A DNA stretch of 56,403 bases from an uncultured Flavobacterium sp. (lineage in GTDB: Bacteria > Bacteroidota > Bacteroidia > Flavobacteriales > Flavobacteriaceae), in NCBI GenBank assembly GCA_947632215.1, contig CANROJ010000010.1:1-56403 (forward strand), in the 5' to 3' direction. This document shows, in pieces, positions 24,184-33,501 of this stretch. The position numbers were made by a program, and so were the translations under genes. The notes under the pieces were generated by a model that made no database searches, was not told the origin of the DNA, and saw only the letters and a list, made by a program, of their open reading frames with translations. Each line of letters begins with the position of its first letter. Position 1 is the first letter of the stretch.

Positions 24184-25375
24184 TACTTTCGACCCAGATA
24201 ATAATGGTTACTATGGTGAATTTGGAGGAGCTTTCATCCCAGAAATGCTATATCCCAATGTCTTAGAACTACAAAATAATTATAAACAAATTATAAAAGA
24301 CCCAAGCTTTCAACAAGAGTTAAATCAGTTACTTAAAGATTACGTAGGAAGACCCACCCCTTTGTTCTACTCTAAGAACCTAAGTAAAGAGTTTGGTGCA
24401 AAAGTATACTTAAAAAGAGAGGATTTAAATCATACAGGTGCCCATAAAATTAATAACACCATAGGTCAAATCCTACTAGCTAAAAGGCTTGGCAAGAAAA
24501 ATATAATAGCTGAAACTGGTGCTGGGCAACATGGTGTAGCAACTGCAACAACTTGTGCGTTACTTGGTATGAAATGCACAGTATATATGGGAGCAGTAGA
24601 TATCGCAAGACAAAAGCCTAATGTCGATAGAATGAAAATGCTAGGAGCAACTGTTGTTGAGGCTAATAGTGGTAGCAAAACCTTAAAAGACGCCACTAAT
24701 GAAGCAATTCGACACTGGATTAATCACCCTGCTGATTGCTATTATGTTATTGGCTCTGTAGTAGGACCTCATCCTTATCCCGATATGGTTGCAAAATTCC
24801 AATCCGTAATAAGCAAAGAAATAGAATTTCAACTCCTTGAAAAAGAAAAAACAAATAAACCAGACTATGTTATAGCCTGTATTGGCGGAGGGAGTAACGC
24901 CATGGGAGCCTTTTATCATTTTATAAATAATGAGCACACCAAATTAATCGCAGTAGAAGCGGCGGGAAAAGGAATAAACACAAAGCAAACAGCCGCCACT
25001 ATAGCACTTGGCAAGCAAGGAGTAATACATGGTAGTTTAACTTATCTAATGCAAGACGAAAACGGACAAATTACAGAGCCTTATTCTATTTCTGCTGGTT
25101 TAGATTACCCCGGTATTGGACCAGCACATGCCTTTTTACACAACACAAATAAAATATCCGTAGTCAGTATTACAGATCAACAAGCCTTAGAAGCAGCTTT
25201 GCACTTAAGTCGTGTAGACGGTATCATCCCGGCCTTGGAATCTGCACATGCCTTAGCCTACTTAAATCAATTAAAGTCGAAACTACAGTCAACTGATATA
25301 GTAGTAGTAAACTTATCAGGTAGAGGAGACAAAGATATGCTAACCTATGAAAAATACTTTACCAATGAAAAATAG
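24176..25375 (+). CDS. trpB: Tryptophan synthase beta subunit
   Basis: PLP-dependent condensation of indole with serine. At 399 residues it is the common TrpB1 type. The PLP lysine is K91 in H-T-G-A-H-K-I-N-N-T, the phosphate loop is G-G-G-S-N-A-M-G, and the N-terminal G-Y-Y-G-E-F-G-G-A-F-I-P-E is standard. It works as an alpha2beta2 complex with TrpA, channelling indole. Its 3' end overlaps trpA by 11 bases. Confidence 0.97.
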   Translation: MNNTFDPDNNGYYGEFGGAFIPEMLYPNVLELQNNYKQIIKDPSFQQELNQLLKDYVGRPTPLFYSKNLSKEFGAKVYLKREDLNHTGAHKINNTIGQILLAKRLGKKNIIAETGAGQHGVATATTCALLGMKCTVYMGAVDIARQKPNVDRMKMLGATVVEANSGSKTLKDATNEAIRHWINHPADCYYVIGSVVGPHPYPDMVAKFQSVISKEIEFQLLEKEKTNKPDYVIACIGGGSNAMGAFYHFINNEHTKLIAVEAAGKGINTKQTAATIALGKQGVIHGSLTYLMQDENGQITEPYSISAGLDYPGIGPAHAFLHNTNKISVVSITDQQALEAALHLSRVDGIIPALESAHALAYLNQLKSKLQSTDIVVVNLSGRGDKDMLTYEKYFTNEK

Positions 25376-26135
25376 AATCACCACCTTGTTCAAAACAAAG
25401 AATAAAGATATTTTATCCATTTTCTTTGTTGCAGGATATCCAGAGTTAAAAGACACTATAACTATCATAAAAAACTTAGAGAATGCTGGAGTAGATCTAA
25501 TAGAAATAGGCATACCTTTCTCAGACCCTTTAGCAGATGGTCCTGTAATACAGCAAGCTTCTACTGAATCAATAAAAAATGGTTTAAGTCTAAAAGAACT
25601 TTTTCTTCAATTAAAAGATATAAGATTATATAGTAATATACCTATTGTATTAATGGGGTACTTAAATCCTATCTTACAATTTGGTATAGAAGACTTTATA
25701 AAGCAATGCAAAAAAATAGGCGTTGATGGTATTATCGTGCCAGACTTACCTTTAGACTATTACCAAAAAAGATTTTCTAAACTAATGATAGAAAATAATC
25801 TTAGTAATATTCTATTACTTAGTAATCAGACTTCTGAAGAGAGAATTTTAGAAATAGATAAAAATTCTCAAGGTTTTATATATATAGTTTCTAGTCAAGG
25901 GGTTACAGGAAGTGATATAAGTATACAAGAAAATAGTAGATATTATCAAAAGGTACAAGACCTGGGGTTAAAGAATCCTCGCCTAATTGGATTTGGAGTA
26001 AAAGATAAAAACAGTTTTAAAGATGCCGCCAAACATAGTAGCGGTGCTATAATTGGAACCGCCTTCGTTGAACATATAAAAAAGTATGGTATTGATCAGA
26101 AAAGTATTGACGCTTTTGTTCAAAAAATAAGATAG
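25365..26135 (+). CDS. trpA: Tryptophan synthase alpha subunit
   Basis: Cleaves indole-3-glycerol phosphate to indole and glyceraldehyde 3-phosphate. The 256-residue TIM barrel has the catalytic acids E47 (L-I-E-I-G-I) and D58 in P-F-S-D-P-L-A-D-G-P (51-60). An in-frame ATG at 25347 lies well inside trpB; M-K-N-R-I-T-T-L-F at 25365 gives the usual N-terminus and an 11-base overlap. Last gene of the operon, followed by a strong terminator. Confidence 0.95.
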   Translation: MKNRITTLFKTKNKDILSIFFVAGYPELKDTITIIKNLENAGVDLIEIGIPFSDPLADGPVIQQASTESIKNGLSLKELFLQLKDIRLYSNIPIVLMGYLNPILQFGIEDFIKQCKKIGVDGIIVPDLPLDYYQKRFSKLMIENNLSNILLLSNQTSEERILEIDKNSQGFIYIVSSQGVTGSDISIQENSRYYQKVQDLGLKNPRLIGFGVKDKNSFKDAAKHSSGAIIGTAFVEHIKKYGIDQKSIDAFVQKIR

Positions 26136-26175
26136 TTTTAAAACATTCTATAAGCTAACAATCAAATATTTATAT

Positions 26176-26212
26176 AAAAAGGGAATACGCTGGTAGCATA
26201 TTCCCTTTTTGT
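26176..26212. terminator. Bidirectional terminator between trpA and the Sco gene
   Basis: Twelve-bp stem AAAAAGGGAATA / TATTCCCTTTTT around an eleven-base centre that can pair further. A tract on one side and T tract on the other let it serve the convergent genes on both strands. Confidence 0.9.
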
Positions 26213-26231
26213 ATAATATATTATTTCTATT

Positions 26232-26936
26232 TTATCGATCTTTCTGGTGTTCATAGAGCCACTGAATATCCTCCCAAAGCTCTTGCATATTTTTTGCTTC
26301 ATCATCAGGTGTATCAAAATTAGTTCCATCATAAAACCCTCGAATTCGTCCTTCTTTATCCACTAAAACGAAATTCTCTGTATGTACCATATCATACAAT
26401 TCATCCAAAGATCCTGTTTTTACAGCTAAATAAGAATTTCTAGCAATAAAATAAATATCCTTTTTGTCTCCTGTTACAAGATTCCATATAGAATCATCTA
26501 CTCCCTTATCTAAGGCATACTCTTTTAAAACCTCAACACTATCGATATCAGGAGTAACAGTATGAGAGAGTAATTTAACTCCTGGTAAGGTTTTAATTTT
26601 TTCTTGCAGCCAAACCATATTGTCTCCCATAATTGGGCAAATAGTAGGGCAAGTCGTAAAGAAAAAGTCAGCTACATAAATATGTCCTTTATAATCTGCT
26701 TGAGTTATAGTATCTCCATTTTGATTATAAAAAGTGAAATCAGCTACGCGATGTCTTTGTTTATTAGCTTGGTGTTGTATCAAAGTGTCTACTAATTCAG
26801 GATTAACCATAGAAGGTGTAAACACTGGTAGTGATTTACGATACTTTAAAGCATTATAAAACATTACTAAAATCCCTGCACATAATAAAAATAAAAAAAT
26901 AAAAAAATATTTATATTTTCTAAAGTACTCTAACAT
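26232..26936 (-). CDS. Sco1/SenC/PrrC-family copper chaperone
   Basis: Membrane-anchored thioredoxin-fold protein of the family that delivers copper to the CuA site of cytochrome c oxidase or keeps its cysteines reduced. Residues 9-28 form one membrane helix. The copper ligands are C96 and C100 in T-T-C-P-T-I-C-P and H185 in M-V-H-T-E-N-F, giving the complete CxxxC...H set. The ATG at 26936 is preferred over one at 26957, since a perfect -7 box (26962-26955) overlaps the upstream one. No oxidase gene is adjacent, so its client is inferred. Confidence 0.88.
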   Translation of the reverse strand: MLEYFRKYKYFFIFLFLLCAGILVMFYNALKYRKSLPVFTPSMVNPELVDTLIQHQANKQRHRVADFTFYNQNGDTITQADYKGHIYVADFFFTTCPTICPIMGDNMVWLQEKIKTLPGVKLLSHTVTPDIDSVEVLKEYALDKGVDDSIWNLVTGDKKDIYFIARNSYLAVKTGSLDELYDMVHTENFVLVDKEGRIRGFYDGTNFDTPDDEAKNMQELWEDIQWLYEHQKDR

Positions 26937-26954
26937 AATATTTTTGGTTTTGAA

Positions 26955-26962
26955 CAAATTTA
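26955..26962 (-). promoter_or_regulatory. -7 promoter box for the Sco gene
   Basis: The minus strand reads TAAATTTG, an exact TAnnTTTG match, ending 18 bases before the ATG at 26936. It overlaps the alternative ATG at 26957 and so argues against that start. The -33 region has only TTA. Confidence 0.5.
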
Positions 26963-27053
26963 CAAATAAGCTTTCTAAAAAAAGTTAAAGTCTACTTAAA
27001 TGGTATTTCTACAAAAAAAATCGTATAAAATTATATTAGCTCAAGATAATTGC

Positions 27054-27061
27054 TATTTTTG
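27054..27061 (+). promoter_or_regulatory. -7 promoter box for the M13 peptidase gene
   Basis: TATTTTTG, an exact consensus match, 36 bases before the ATG at 27098. A weak TTA lies 20 bases upstream at 27031-27033. Confidence 0.5.
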
Positions 27062-27097
27062 TTATTATATAATTAAAAACTAATAATCTAAAATATT

Positions 27098-29158
27098 ATG
27101 AACAAAAAGGTATTACTTGCCTCAGCGATCGCTCTAGTTACTTTGTCTTCATGTCAAGGCGACAAAAAAGCCCAACAGGATCAAGAATCTCACGGAATTA
27201 CGTTAGAGTATATGGATCCAGATAGCAAACCAGGAGATGATTTTTTCCGCTATGTAAATGGTGCATGGTATGATAAGACAGATATTCCAGATGACCGTAC
27301 TAGATGGGGTAGTTTTGATGAATTAAGACAAAACACAGATTATGACGCTCTTGCAATATTAAAAGAAGCGGCAAATGACACTAATCTAGATCCTAATTCT
27401 GATCAAGCTAAAGCAATTGCTATCTACAACACTTACTTAGATGTAGATGCAAGAACTGCATTAGGAACAGCACCTATTCAAGGTTACTTAGATCAAATTA
27501 ACTCTATTACTTCAGTAAAACAAGTAGAAGAATTAATTAATCAATTAGCTGATGAAGGTGGACTAGGTTTTTATTCTTCTTACGTATCGGCTGATGCAAA
27601 AAACTCAAGCCAAAACACTTTATATCTATCTTTAGGTTCTCTTGGGTTACCTGATCAAGATTACTATCTTCAAAATTCAGAGGATATGAAGGAAAAGCGT
27701 CAACAATATATTGCACACGTTTCTCGTATGCTACAATTAGCTGGAGAACAACCTGCAGAAGCAGAAAGCGATGCTAAAAAAGTCTTAAGTATTGAGACAA
27801 AACTTTCTAAACCTCGTTTAACTAGAGTAGAAAGAAGAGATGCTCGTCTTACTTATAACCCAATGAGTGTAGCAGAGTTACAAAAATTAGCTCCAGTAAT
27901 TAATTGGTCACAATACTTCCAAGCAAGAGGTCTTGAAAACATTGACAAAGTAGTTGTTTCTCAACCTAAGTATATTGCAGAGTTAAACAATATTTTAACT
28001 AGTAATAACTTAGAAGAAATTAAAGCTTACTTGAAATGGACTCTTGTTAGTAAATATGCTTCTATATTAACTCCTGAAATGGAAACAGCTAGTTGGGAAT
28101 TCTATTCTCAAACACTTCAAGGTGCAAAAGAACAACGTCCAATTGAGGAAAGAGCTTTAATGGTTGTTAACGGAAGTGTTGGAGAAGCATTAGGTCAATT
28201 ATATGTAGAACAAAAATTCCCAGCTGAAGCAAAAGAAAAAGCTCAAGCTATGATTTCTAACGTAATTGATGCATTTGGTGATAGAATTAAAAATCTTTCA
28301 TGGATGGAAGAAGAAACTAAGAAAAATGCTTTAGAAAAATTATACGCTACTACTATTAAAATCGGATACCCTGACAAATGGGAGGATTACTCTGCGATGC
28401 AAATTAAAAATACAGATCAAGGAGGAAACTATTTCGAAAACATGAAAAATGCTCGAAAATGGGGTATTGCTAAAAACGTAGCAGATCATAACAAACCTGT
28501 AGATAAAACTCGTTGGGGTATGTCACCACAAACAGTTAACGCTTACTTTAGTCCAATTAACAATGAAATCGTTTTCCCTGCAGCTATCCTACAACCTCCT
28601 TTCTATGACTACAAAGCAGATGAGGCAGTTAACTACGGTGGAATTGGAGCGGTAATCGGACATGAGATTTCTCATAGTTTTGATGATTCTGGTTCAAGAT
28701 TCGATAAAAACGGAAACTTAAACAACTGGTGGACTCCAGAAGACCTAGAGCGTTTTACTGCTCTTGGAACAGACTTAGCAGATCAATATAGTGCTTTAGA
28801 GCCACTACCTGGAGTATTTGTAGACGGTAAATTCACTTTAGGAGAGAATATTGGAGATTTAGGTGGAGTAAATGCTGCTTATGATGGACTTCAAAGATAT
28901 CTAGCAGAAAATGGTAATCCTGGATTAATCGACGGATTCACACCAGAACAGCGTTTCTTTATCTCATGGGGAACTATCTGGAGAACTAAAGCTAGAGAGG
29001 AATCTATTAAAAACCAAGTAAAAACTGACCCTCATGCTCCTGGACATTATAGAGCATATGTTCCACTTCAAAACGTTGATGCTTTCTACGAAGCATTTGA
29101 TATTAGTGAGACAGATAAACTATATTTAAAACCAGAAGAAAGAGTGAAAATTTGGTAA
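27098..29158 (+). CDS. M13 family zinc metallopeptidase, lipoprotein
   Basis: Neprilysin/PepO-type endopeptidase acting on small peptides outside the cytoplasm. A lipoprotein signal peptide precedes L-S-S-C with C19 as the lipid-modified residue. The N-terminal M13 domain starts with P-G-D-D-F-F-R-Y-V-N-G-A-W near residues 45-57. The zinc site is H522-E523-x2-H526 (H-E-I-S-H) with the third ligand E583 and D587 in E-N-I-G-D. It ends in a charged tail with V-K-I-W, near the C-terminal motif of the family. Length (686) is normal. Single gene with its own promoter and terminator. Substrate unknown. Confidence 0.92.
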   Translation: MNKKVLLASAIALVTLSSCQGDKKAQQDQESHGITLEYMDPDSKPGDDFFRYVNGAWYDKTDIPDDRTRWGSFDELRQNTDYDALAILKEAANDTNLDPNSDQAKAIAIYNTYLDVDARTALGTAPIQGYLDQINSITSVKQVEELINQLADEGGLGFYSSYVSADAKNSSQNTLYLSLGSLGLPDQDYYLQNSEDMKEKRQQYIAHVSRMLQLAGEQPAEAESDAKKVLSIETKLSKPRLTRVERRDARLTYNPMSVAELQKLAPVINWSQYFQARGLENIDKVVVSQPKYIAELNNILTSNNLEEIKAYLKWTLVSKYASILTPEMETASWEFYSQTLQGAKEQRPIEERALMVVNGSVGEALGQLYVEQKFPAEAKEKAQAMISNVIDAFGDRIKNLSWMEEETKKNALEKLYATTIKIGYPDKWEDYSAMQIKNTDQGGNYFENMKNARKWGIAKNVADHNKPVDKTRWGMSPQTVNAYFSPINNEIVFPAAILQPPFYDYKADEAVNYGGIGAVIGHEISHSFDDSGSRFDKNGNLNNWWTPEDLERFTALGTDLADQYSALEPLPGVFVDGKFTLGENIGDLGGVNAAYDGLQRYLAENGNPGLIDGFTPEQRFFISWGTIWRTKAREESIKNQVKTDPHAPGHYRAYVPLQNVDAFYEAFDISETDKLYLKPEERVKIW

Positions 29159-29207
29159 ACTCTAATTCTAAAAAATAAAAAAGTCTTTTCTATTTAGAAA
29201 GACCTCA

Positions 29208-29262
29208 AAAGAGGTAAACTATATAACATATTTGTTTGTATAGTTTACCTCTTTATTTTTTT
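29208..29262 (+). terminator. Intrinsic terminator after the M13 peptidase gene
   Basis: Perfect 16-bp stem AAAGAGGTAAACTATA / TATAGTTTACCTCTTT with a 15-base AT-rich loop, followed by A and T7. A smaller hairpin (GTCTTT / AAAGAC) lies just upstream, and ACCTC at 29202-29206 could compete for GAGGT in the main stem. Confidence 0.85.
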
Positions 29263-29597
29263 GGTTTTGAATCAATTATCCTTTCCTAGCTTACTTCTAC
29301 CTCTAGATTATAGGTAATCATACAAATGGACTTAATGATCTATGAGTTTAATCTTTTGTTTACCATGTAGGGTTAACTACTTATTAACTCATTAATAGTA
29401 GGGGCTATGCAAACCTATAAAATACTAAATATCTAATGTAAAACCAATAGAAAAATAAGGTATAGATATGTCTAGTAAATCTTTTCAAAATATATATGAT
29501 TAGATATTGACATTAAACAAAACTTTACCCATTTGCAGTTATACAAGACTTATCAGAAACTTGCTTGGTTTGAATGAGTTAGCTATAGGTAGCAAGC
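29263..29597. other. Non-coding interval, nothing recognised
   Basis: About 335 bases between the M13 terminator and the inverted repeat downstream of the S41 protease gene. No open frame of note, RNA gene or mobile-element end was found on either strand. It is AT-rich with scattered short repeats, including CTTGCTTG near 29563 that is complementary to CAAGCAAG near 29593. Confidence 0.5.
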
Positions 29598-29640
29598 AAG
29601 GCCTTATTAAGAGAGTAGTAAAATCTCTTAGTAAGGCCTT
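29598..29640 (-). terminator. Long inverted repeat downstream of the S41 protease gene
   Basis: AAGGCCTTATTAAGAGA and TCTCTTAGTAAGGCCTT form a 17-bp stem with one G-T wobble and a nine-base loop, 28 bases past the protease stop. No T tract follows on the minus strand, so termination is likely but not certain. Confidence 0.5.
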
Positions 29641-29668
29641 ATTTAAAAGTGTATTTAGATGAAAGAGC

Positions 29669-31213
29669 TTACATGTTTTCTATTTCCTGCATAGTTCTTC
29701 TCAAAATTGGATCATGAGAATTTAAATATCTATAGTATGTATCTCTATCAAATAGTTGATCAACAAAAGCTGTATTTAAAAACACTAATACTTCATCCTT
29801 TTTACTTTCTAACTCTAAAGATAGCCTATTGTTATTAACATGTTGTTGAAAACCTGAGAAGATAATATCTTTTTGCTGTTCTAAATAAGCTAGAACTTGT
29901 TGAAAGTTTTTATCCTTAAAATCTTTCCTATAATTATCAATGTATTGAAAAACATAGAAATCAACTAATCGACTATTACCTAACTTAGCAATACCTGTCT
30001 GACTTCTATTATTAGAACTGTCGATTTGTACATCCGGAGTAATACCTCCATTGGCAAAAACATTTCTTCCTTTCAAGGTTTTATAACTTATAGGTTCTGA
30101 CTTAGCTGGTGTAGGTGCACCATGAACTGCTTCATTATATGGATAAGCACGTTGAATAGATCTACCTGATGGGGTATAATAACGTGCGGTAGTTAAACGT
30201 ATAGCAGACCCATCTCCTAAAAGGAATTCCTTTTGTACTAGTCCTTTTCCATATGTTTGTTCTCCAACTATCACGCCTCTATCATTATCTTGAATTGCAC
30301 CTGCAACAATTTCACTAGCAGAAGCGCTTTGACTATTTACCAAAATATATAAAGGCAAATCACTAAAGAGATCACTACTTTTAGCTAAAGTTATAGAAGG
30401 TACTCCTCTTTTAGAAATAGTCTTTAAAATAACTTGATTATTGGGTAATAAATCATTTAATATTTTTACTGATTGATCTAAATAACCTCCTGAGTTATCT
30501 TGTAAATCAATGATAAGTCCCTTAATATCTAGAGAAAGTAACTCATTTAATGCATTACTGAATTCTTTATAAGTGGTCTTTGAAAATTTACTTATCTTAA
30601 TATATCCAAAACCATTGGCTAATTTCTCACTAAAATCAACACTAGGCAAATCTATAACGGAGCGAACTACTTTAATATTAAGTAGAGAATCTACTCCTGG
30701 TCTTTTTATAGTTAGAAGAGCTGTAGAATTCTTTTGTCCTTTGAGAATATTACTAATACTATCTTGTTGAAGATCTTTACCAAATAAATAGCGTTGATCA
30801 ACTCTTACAATACGATCCCCACTTAGTATTCCACTAATATTAGCAGGCCCATTTACTAGGCTTTTGATCACCGTTACACTATCTTTATAAATATAGTAAT
30901 TAATGCCAAGTCCATAAAATCCTCCTTGCATAATGTGTTTCTGCTGGATAAACTCTGTTTGATTCATATAAATAGAGTGTGGATCTAAATGCTTCAACAT
31001 AGATTCTATAGCATTATCGGTAAGAGAGTCCATATCTATGGGGTCTACATATTCTTTATCGATAAAGTCCATTAATTGACTCAGCTTTACTTTATGTTGC
31101 CTTGTTAAATTAGTATCCGTATTTTGAATACTTACACTAACTAGAAAACCTCCTAAAAATATTCCTAAACACAAAGCAATCGATATAATAAGCGGCCAAA
31201 AATATTTATTCAT
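29669..31213 (-). CDS. S41 family C-terminal processing peptidase (CtpA/Prc type)
   Basis: Serine protease that trims or degrades exported proteins at their C-termini. Residues 8-28 form a signal or membrane anchor. A PDZ domain spans about 92-175 (with G-F-Y-G-L-G-I), followed by the S41 domain. The catalytic dyad is S298 in S-A-S-A-S-E and K323 in Y-G-K-G, 25 residues apart as in characterised tail-specific proteases. The C-terminal 130 residues are helical and family-typical. It lies nine bases downstream of the deaminase gene, so the two are co-transcribed. Substrates unknown. Confidence 0.92.
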   Translation of the reverse strand: MNKYFWPLIISIALCLGIFLGGFLVSVSIQNTDTNLTRQHKVKLSQLMDFIDKEYVDPIDMDSLTDNAIESMLKHLDPHSIYMNQTEFIQQKHIMQGGFYGLGINYYIYKDSVTVIKSLVNGPANISGILSGDRIVRVDQRYLFGKDLQQDSISNILKGQKNSTALLTIKRPGVDSLLNIKVVRSVIDLPSVDFSEKLANGFGYIKISKFSKTTYKEFSNALNELLSLDIKGLIIDLQDNSGGYLDQSVKILNDLLPNNQVILKTISKRGVPSITLAKSSDLFSDLPLYILVNSQSASASEIVAGAIQDNDRGVIVGEQTYGKGLVQKEFLLGDGSAIRLTTARYYTPSGRSIQRAYPYNEAVHGAPTPAKSEPISYKTLKGRNVFANGGITPDVQIDSSNNRSQTGIAKLGNSRLVDFYVFQYIDNYRKDFKDKNFQQVLAYLEQQKDIIFSGFQQHVNNNRLSLELESKKDEVLVFLNTAFVDQLFDRDTYYRYLNSHDPILRRTMQEIENM

Positions 31214-31222
31214 ATCTATGAT

Positions 31223-31654
31223 TTATTCTAAATCTGTGATTTGTACTACTTCAACACTAGCTCTTTTAAGAAAGTCGACTCCCGCTGTATCCTTATAAGC
31301 TTCTATGTAAACTACCCGAGTAATCCCAGCTTGATGAATTAGTTTACTACATTCCTTACAAGGTGACATTGTGATATACAAAGTAGCATCGGTACAACTT
31401 TGAGTTGAGCTAGCTACTTTCAAAATAGCATTAGCCTCGGCATGTAAAACATACCAATGAGTAAGGTTATCTTGATCCTCGCAACAATTTTCAAATCCAG
31501 TAGGAGTCCCATTATAGCCATCTGAGATAATCATTCGATCTTTAACTATAAGAGCACCCACTTTTTTTCGTTTACAATAGGAGAGCTCCGCCCACTGTTT
31601 AGCCATTCGCAAGTAAGCCTTATCATATTTCGCAATCTTTAACTCACTTTCCAT
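31223..31654 (-). CDS. dCMP deaminase family protein (ComEB-like)
   Basis: Zinc-dependent cytidine-type deaminase, probably converting dCMP to dUMP for thymidylate synthesis. The 143-residue protein has the catalytic H71-A-E73 and zinc cysteines C99 and C102 (S-P-C-K-E-C). The N-terminal S-x-C-x-R-x-K-V-G-A-L-I-V and D-G-Y-N-G-T-P-T-G-F segments match the dCMP branch, where N-G-T-P-G contacts substrate. First gene of a two-gene unit with the S41 protease. Confidence 0.9.
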   Translation of the reverse strand: MESELKIAKYDKAYLRMAKQWAELSYCKRKKVGALIVKDRMIISDGYNGTPTGFENCCEDQDNLTHWYVLHAEANAILKVASSTQSCTDATLYITMSPCKECSKLIHQAGITRVVYIEAYKDTAGVDFLKRASVEVVQITDLE

Positions 31655-31692
31655 CTTGTGTTTATTTTATAAAGTTATACATACTACAAGAA

Positions 31693-31700
31693 CAAAAATA
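31693..31700 (-). promoter_or_regulatory. -7 promoter box for the deaminase-protease unit
   Basis: The minus strand reads TATTTTTG, an exact match, 38 bases before the ATG at 31654. A TTG lies 23 bases further upstream (31726-31724), at the long end of accepted spacing. Confidence 0.55.
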
Positions 31701-31929
31701 CATAATTGTTATAAGATACTTTACAATTCATACAATTCTATTCGAATCCTAATATAAAGATTTACAACCATTACATCTATTAGAGCTTAAACAAACTCAA
31801 CACAAATCTAAATAAATCCTTTATCCAAAATAAATTCATAATATTGATATAAAAAACATAATCAACTGATAAAAAATTCATATCTTTCTGTTATACCAGA
31901 AAAATTATTTTAATTTAAATTGAAAAATT

Positions 31930-32364
31930 ATGAAACAAGATATAGATGATGTTTTCGATGCTGACTTTGTAGATAGAAACCGAGGACATTTTGCTTCAAT
32001 TGTTAGAATAGCCTTAGCTGATGGGCAATGTTCTGCTGAAGAAAAAGATTTTATTGATCAATTAGCAAATCGCCTTGAAATAACTCCAGAAGATTATAAA
32101 AACATTCTTGCAGATCCAAGTAGTTATCCTATAAATCCTCCCTATTTAGAAATAAAAAGAATAGAGCGATTATATGACTTAGCTAGAATGACGTATATCG
32201 ATCACGTCTTAGGTCCAAAACAAAAAGATATTTTAAAGAAATTTGCAATTGGCCTAGGTTTCCAATCAGATATTGACTTTTTAGTAAATAAAGCCCTATC
32301 TCTACTGGTGTTAAATGTAGATGAAGAGACTTTTATAGAAGAAATAAAAAGTATTGATAAATAA
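31930..32364 (+). CDS. TerB-like domain protein
   Basis: A 144-residue soluble helical protein resembling the TerB/DjlA N-terminal domain (tellurite-resistance TerB fold). The core is I-V-R-I-A-L-A-D-G-Q-C-S-A-E-E-K-D-F-I near 20-38, whose acidic A-D-G-x-x-x-x-E-E pattern is the metal-binding motif of the family. A second helical block follows with D-L-A-R-M-T-Y-I-D near 84-92. No other ter genes are nearby, so tellurite resistance should not be assumed; the function is unknown. A near-consensus -7 box (TATCTTTC) lies about 45 bases upstream. Confidence 0.75.
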   Translation: MKQDIDDVFDADFVDRNRGHFASIVRIALADGQCSAEEKDFIDQLANRLEITPEDYKNILADPSSYPINPPYLEIKRIERLYDLARMTYIDHVLGPKQKDILKKFAIGLGFQSDIDFLVNKALSLLVLNVDEETFIEEIKSIDK

Positions 32365-32394
32365 AAAAAGCGATCCATTAAGATCGCTTTTCTT
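32364..32394. terminator. Bidirectional terminator between the TerB-like gene and fbp
   Basis: Stem AAAGCGATC / GATCGCTTT with loop CATTAA, A tract on the left and T-rich on the right, between two convergent genes. Confidence 0.85.
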
Positions 32395-33408
32395 CTATTT
32401 TATATAATTGGCTATAAATTCCTCAGCCTTCTCTACCATATTTTTACTTCCACAAATAAATGGAACTCTTTGGTGTAACTCTGTAGGTACAACCTCCATG
32501 ATTCTCATTTTTCCGGTAGAAGCCTTACCACCTGCTTGCTCTATAATATATGCTATTGGATTACATTCATATAATAAACGTAATTTCCCATTAGGAGCTT
32601 TTTTTGTAGAAGGATACAGATAAATTCCTCCTTTTAATATATTTCTATGAATATCTGAAACTAAACTTCCAATATAACGAGCACTATATGGTCTGCCTTG
32701 TTCTTCTTCCTGACAATATTTAATATAATCTTTTACTCCGGCTGGAAACTGTAAATAGTTCCCTTGATTTACCGAGTAAATACTTCCATCTTCACTAATC
32801 TTCATATTAGGATGTGACAAGTAAAAAGTTCCAATAGCTGGATTCAACGTAAACCCATTAACTCCATTTCCTGTAGTGTATACTAACATAGTGGAAGAAC
32901 CATAAACAATATACCCAGCAGCCACTTGTTTATCTCCTTCTTGTAAAAAGTCTTCTTGTGTTACTGGAGTTCCTATAGGAGTCACTCTACGATAAATAGA
33001 AAAAATAGTACCTACTGAAACGTTTACGTCAATGTTAGAAGATCCATCTAAAGGATCCATCAAAACCACATACTTATTTTCATTTGTCCCCTTTTTTCCT
33101 TTAATAGCAATAAAATCATCCTCTTCTTCTGAGGCAATACCACATACAATCTCACGATTGATTAATGTATTAATGAAAACCTCGTTAGCGTAAACATCTA
33201 ATTTTTGCTGTTCCTCGCCTTGAATATTAGCAGTACCTTGGGCACCAATAATATCGACTAAGCCTGCCTGATTAACTTGATGGCTAACTACCTTAGCAGC
33301 AAGTCTTAAAGAATTAATTAATCGAGATAATTCACCTGAGGAATACTGAAAATCCTCCTGTTTATCAATAATAAATTCTCCTAGGGTTTGATTTCTTTCT
33401 ATTGTCAT
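32395..33408 (-). CDS. fbp: Fructose-1,6-bisphosphatase, class I
   Basis: Hydrolyses fructose 1,6-bisphosphate to fructose 6-phosphate, the committed step of gluconeogenesis. The 337-residue protein shows the metal-binding acidic cluster S-E-E-E-D (93-97), [11 protein letters not shown] (117-127) and the C-terminal [13 protein letters not shown] near 273-285, followed by E-Q-A-G-G. Single gene, divergent from the GNAT/aspartate-kinase pair, with the shared bidirectional terminator at its end. Confidence 0.96.
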   Translation of the reverse strand: MTIERNQTLGEFIIDKQEDFQYSSGELSRLINSLRLAAKVVSHQVNQAGLVDIIGAQGTANIQGEEQQKLDVYANEVFINTLINREIVCGIASEEEDDFIAIKGKKGTNENKYVVLMDPLDGSSNIDVNVSVGTIFSIYRRVTPIGTPVTQEDFLQEGDKQVAAGYIVYGSSTMLVYTTGNGVNGFTLNPAIGTFYLSHPNMKISEDGSIYSVNQGNYLQFPAGVKDYIKYCQEEEQGRPYSARYIGSLVSDIHRNILKGGIYLYPSTKKAPNGKLRLLYECNPIAYIIEQAGGKASTGKMRIMEVVPTELHQRVPFICGSKNMVEKAEEFIANYIK

Positions 33409-33454
33409 TATGAAAATGATTCTTTAGTTGTGTATATAATAGTGCAAATATCGT

Positions 33455-33462
33455 TAATTTTG
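33455..33462 (+). promoter_or_regulatory. -7 promoter box for the GNAT-aspartate kinase pair
   Basis: TAATTTTG, an exact TAnnTTTG match, 39 bases before the ATG at 33502. TTG at 33428-33430 lies 24 bases upstream, slightly long. On the other strand GATATTTG just beside it is a seven-of-eight box that could serve fbp. Confidence 0.45.
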
Positions 33463-33501
33463 TTCTTCTATTGAAAGAATAACCGCTAAAACTAAAATAT
33501 T

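Noticed and set aside
31930..32364. Tellurite-resistance locus
   Set aside because: Only a TerB-like domain is present and no terA, C, D, E or Z genes are nearby, so the resistance label is not supported.
32367..32390. Short palindrome as an operator site
   Set aside because: Its position between two convergent stops with flanking A and T tracts identifies it as a shared terminator.
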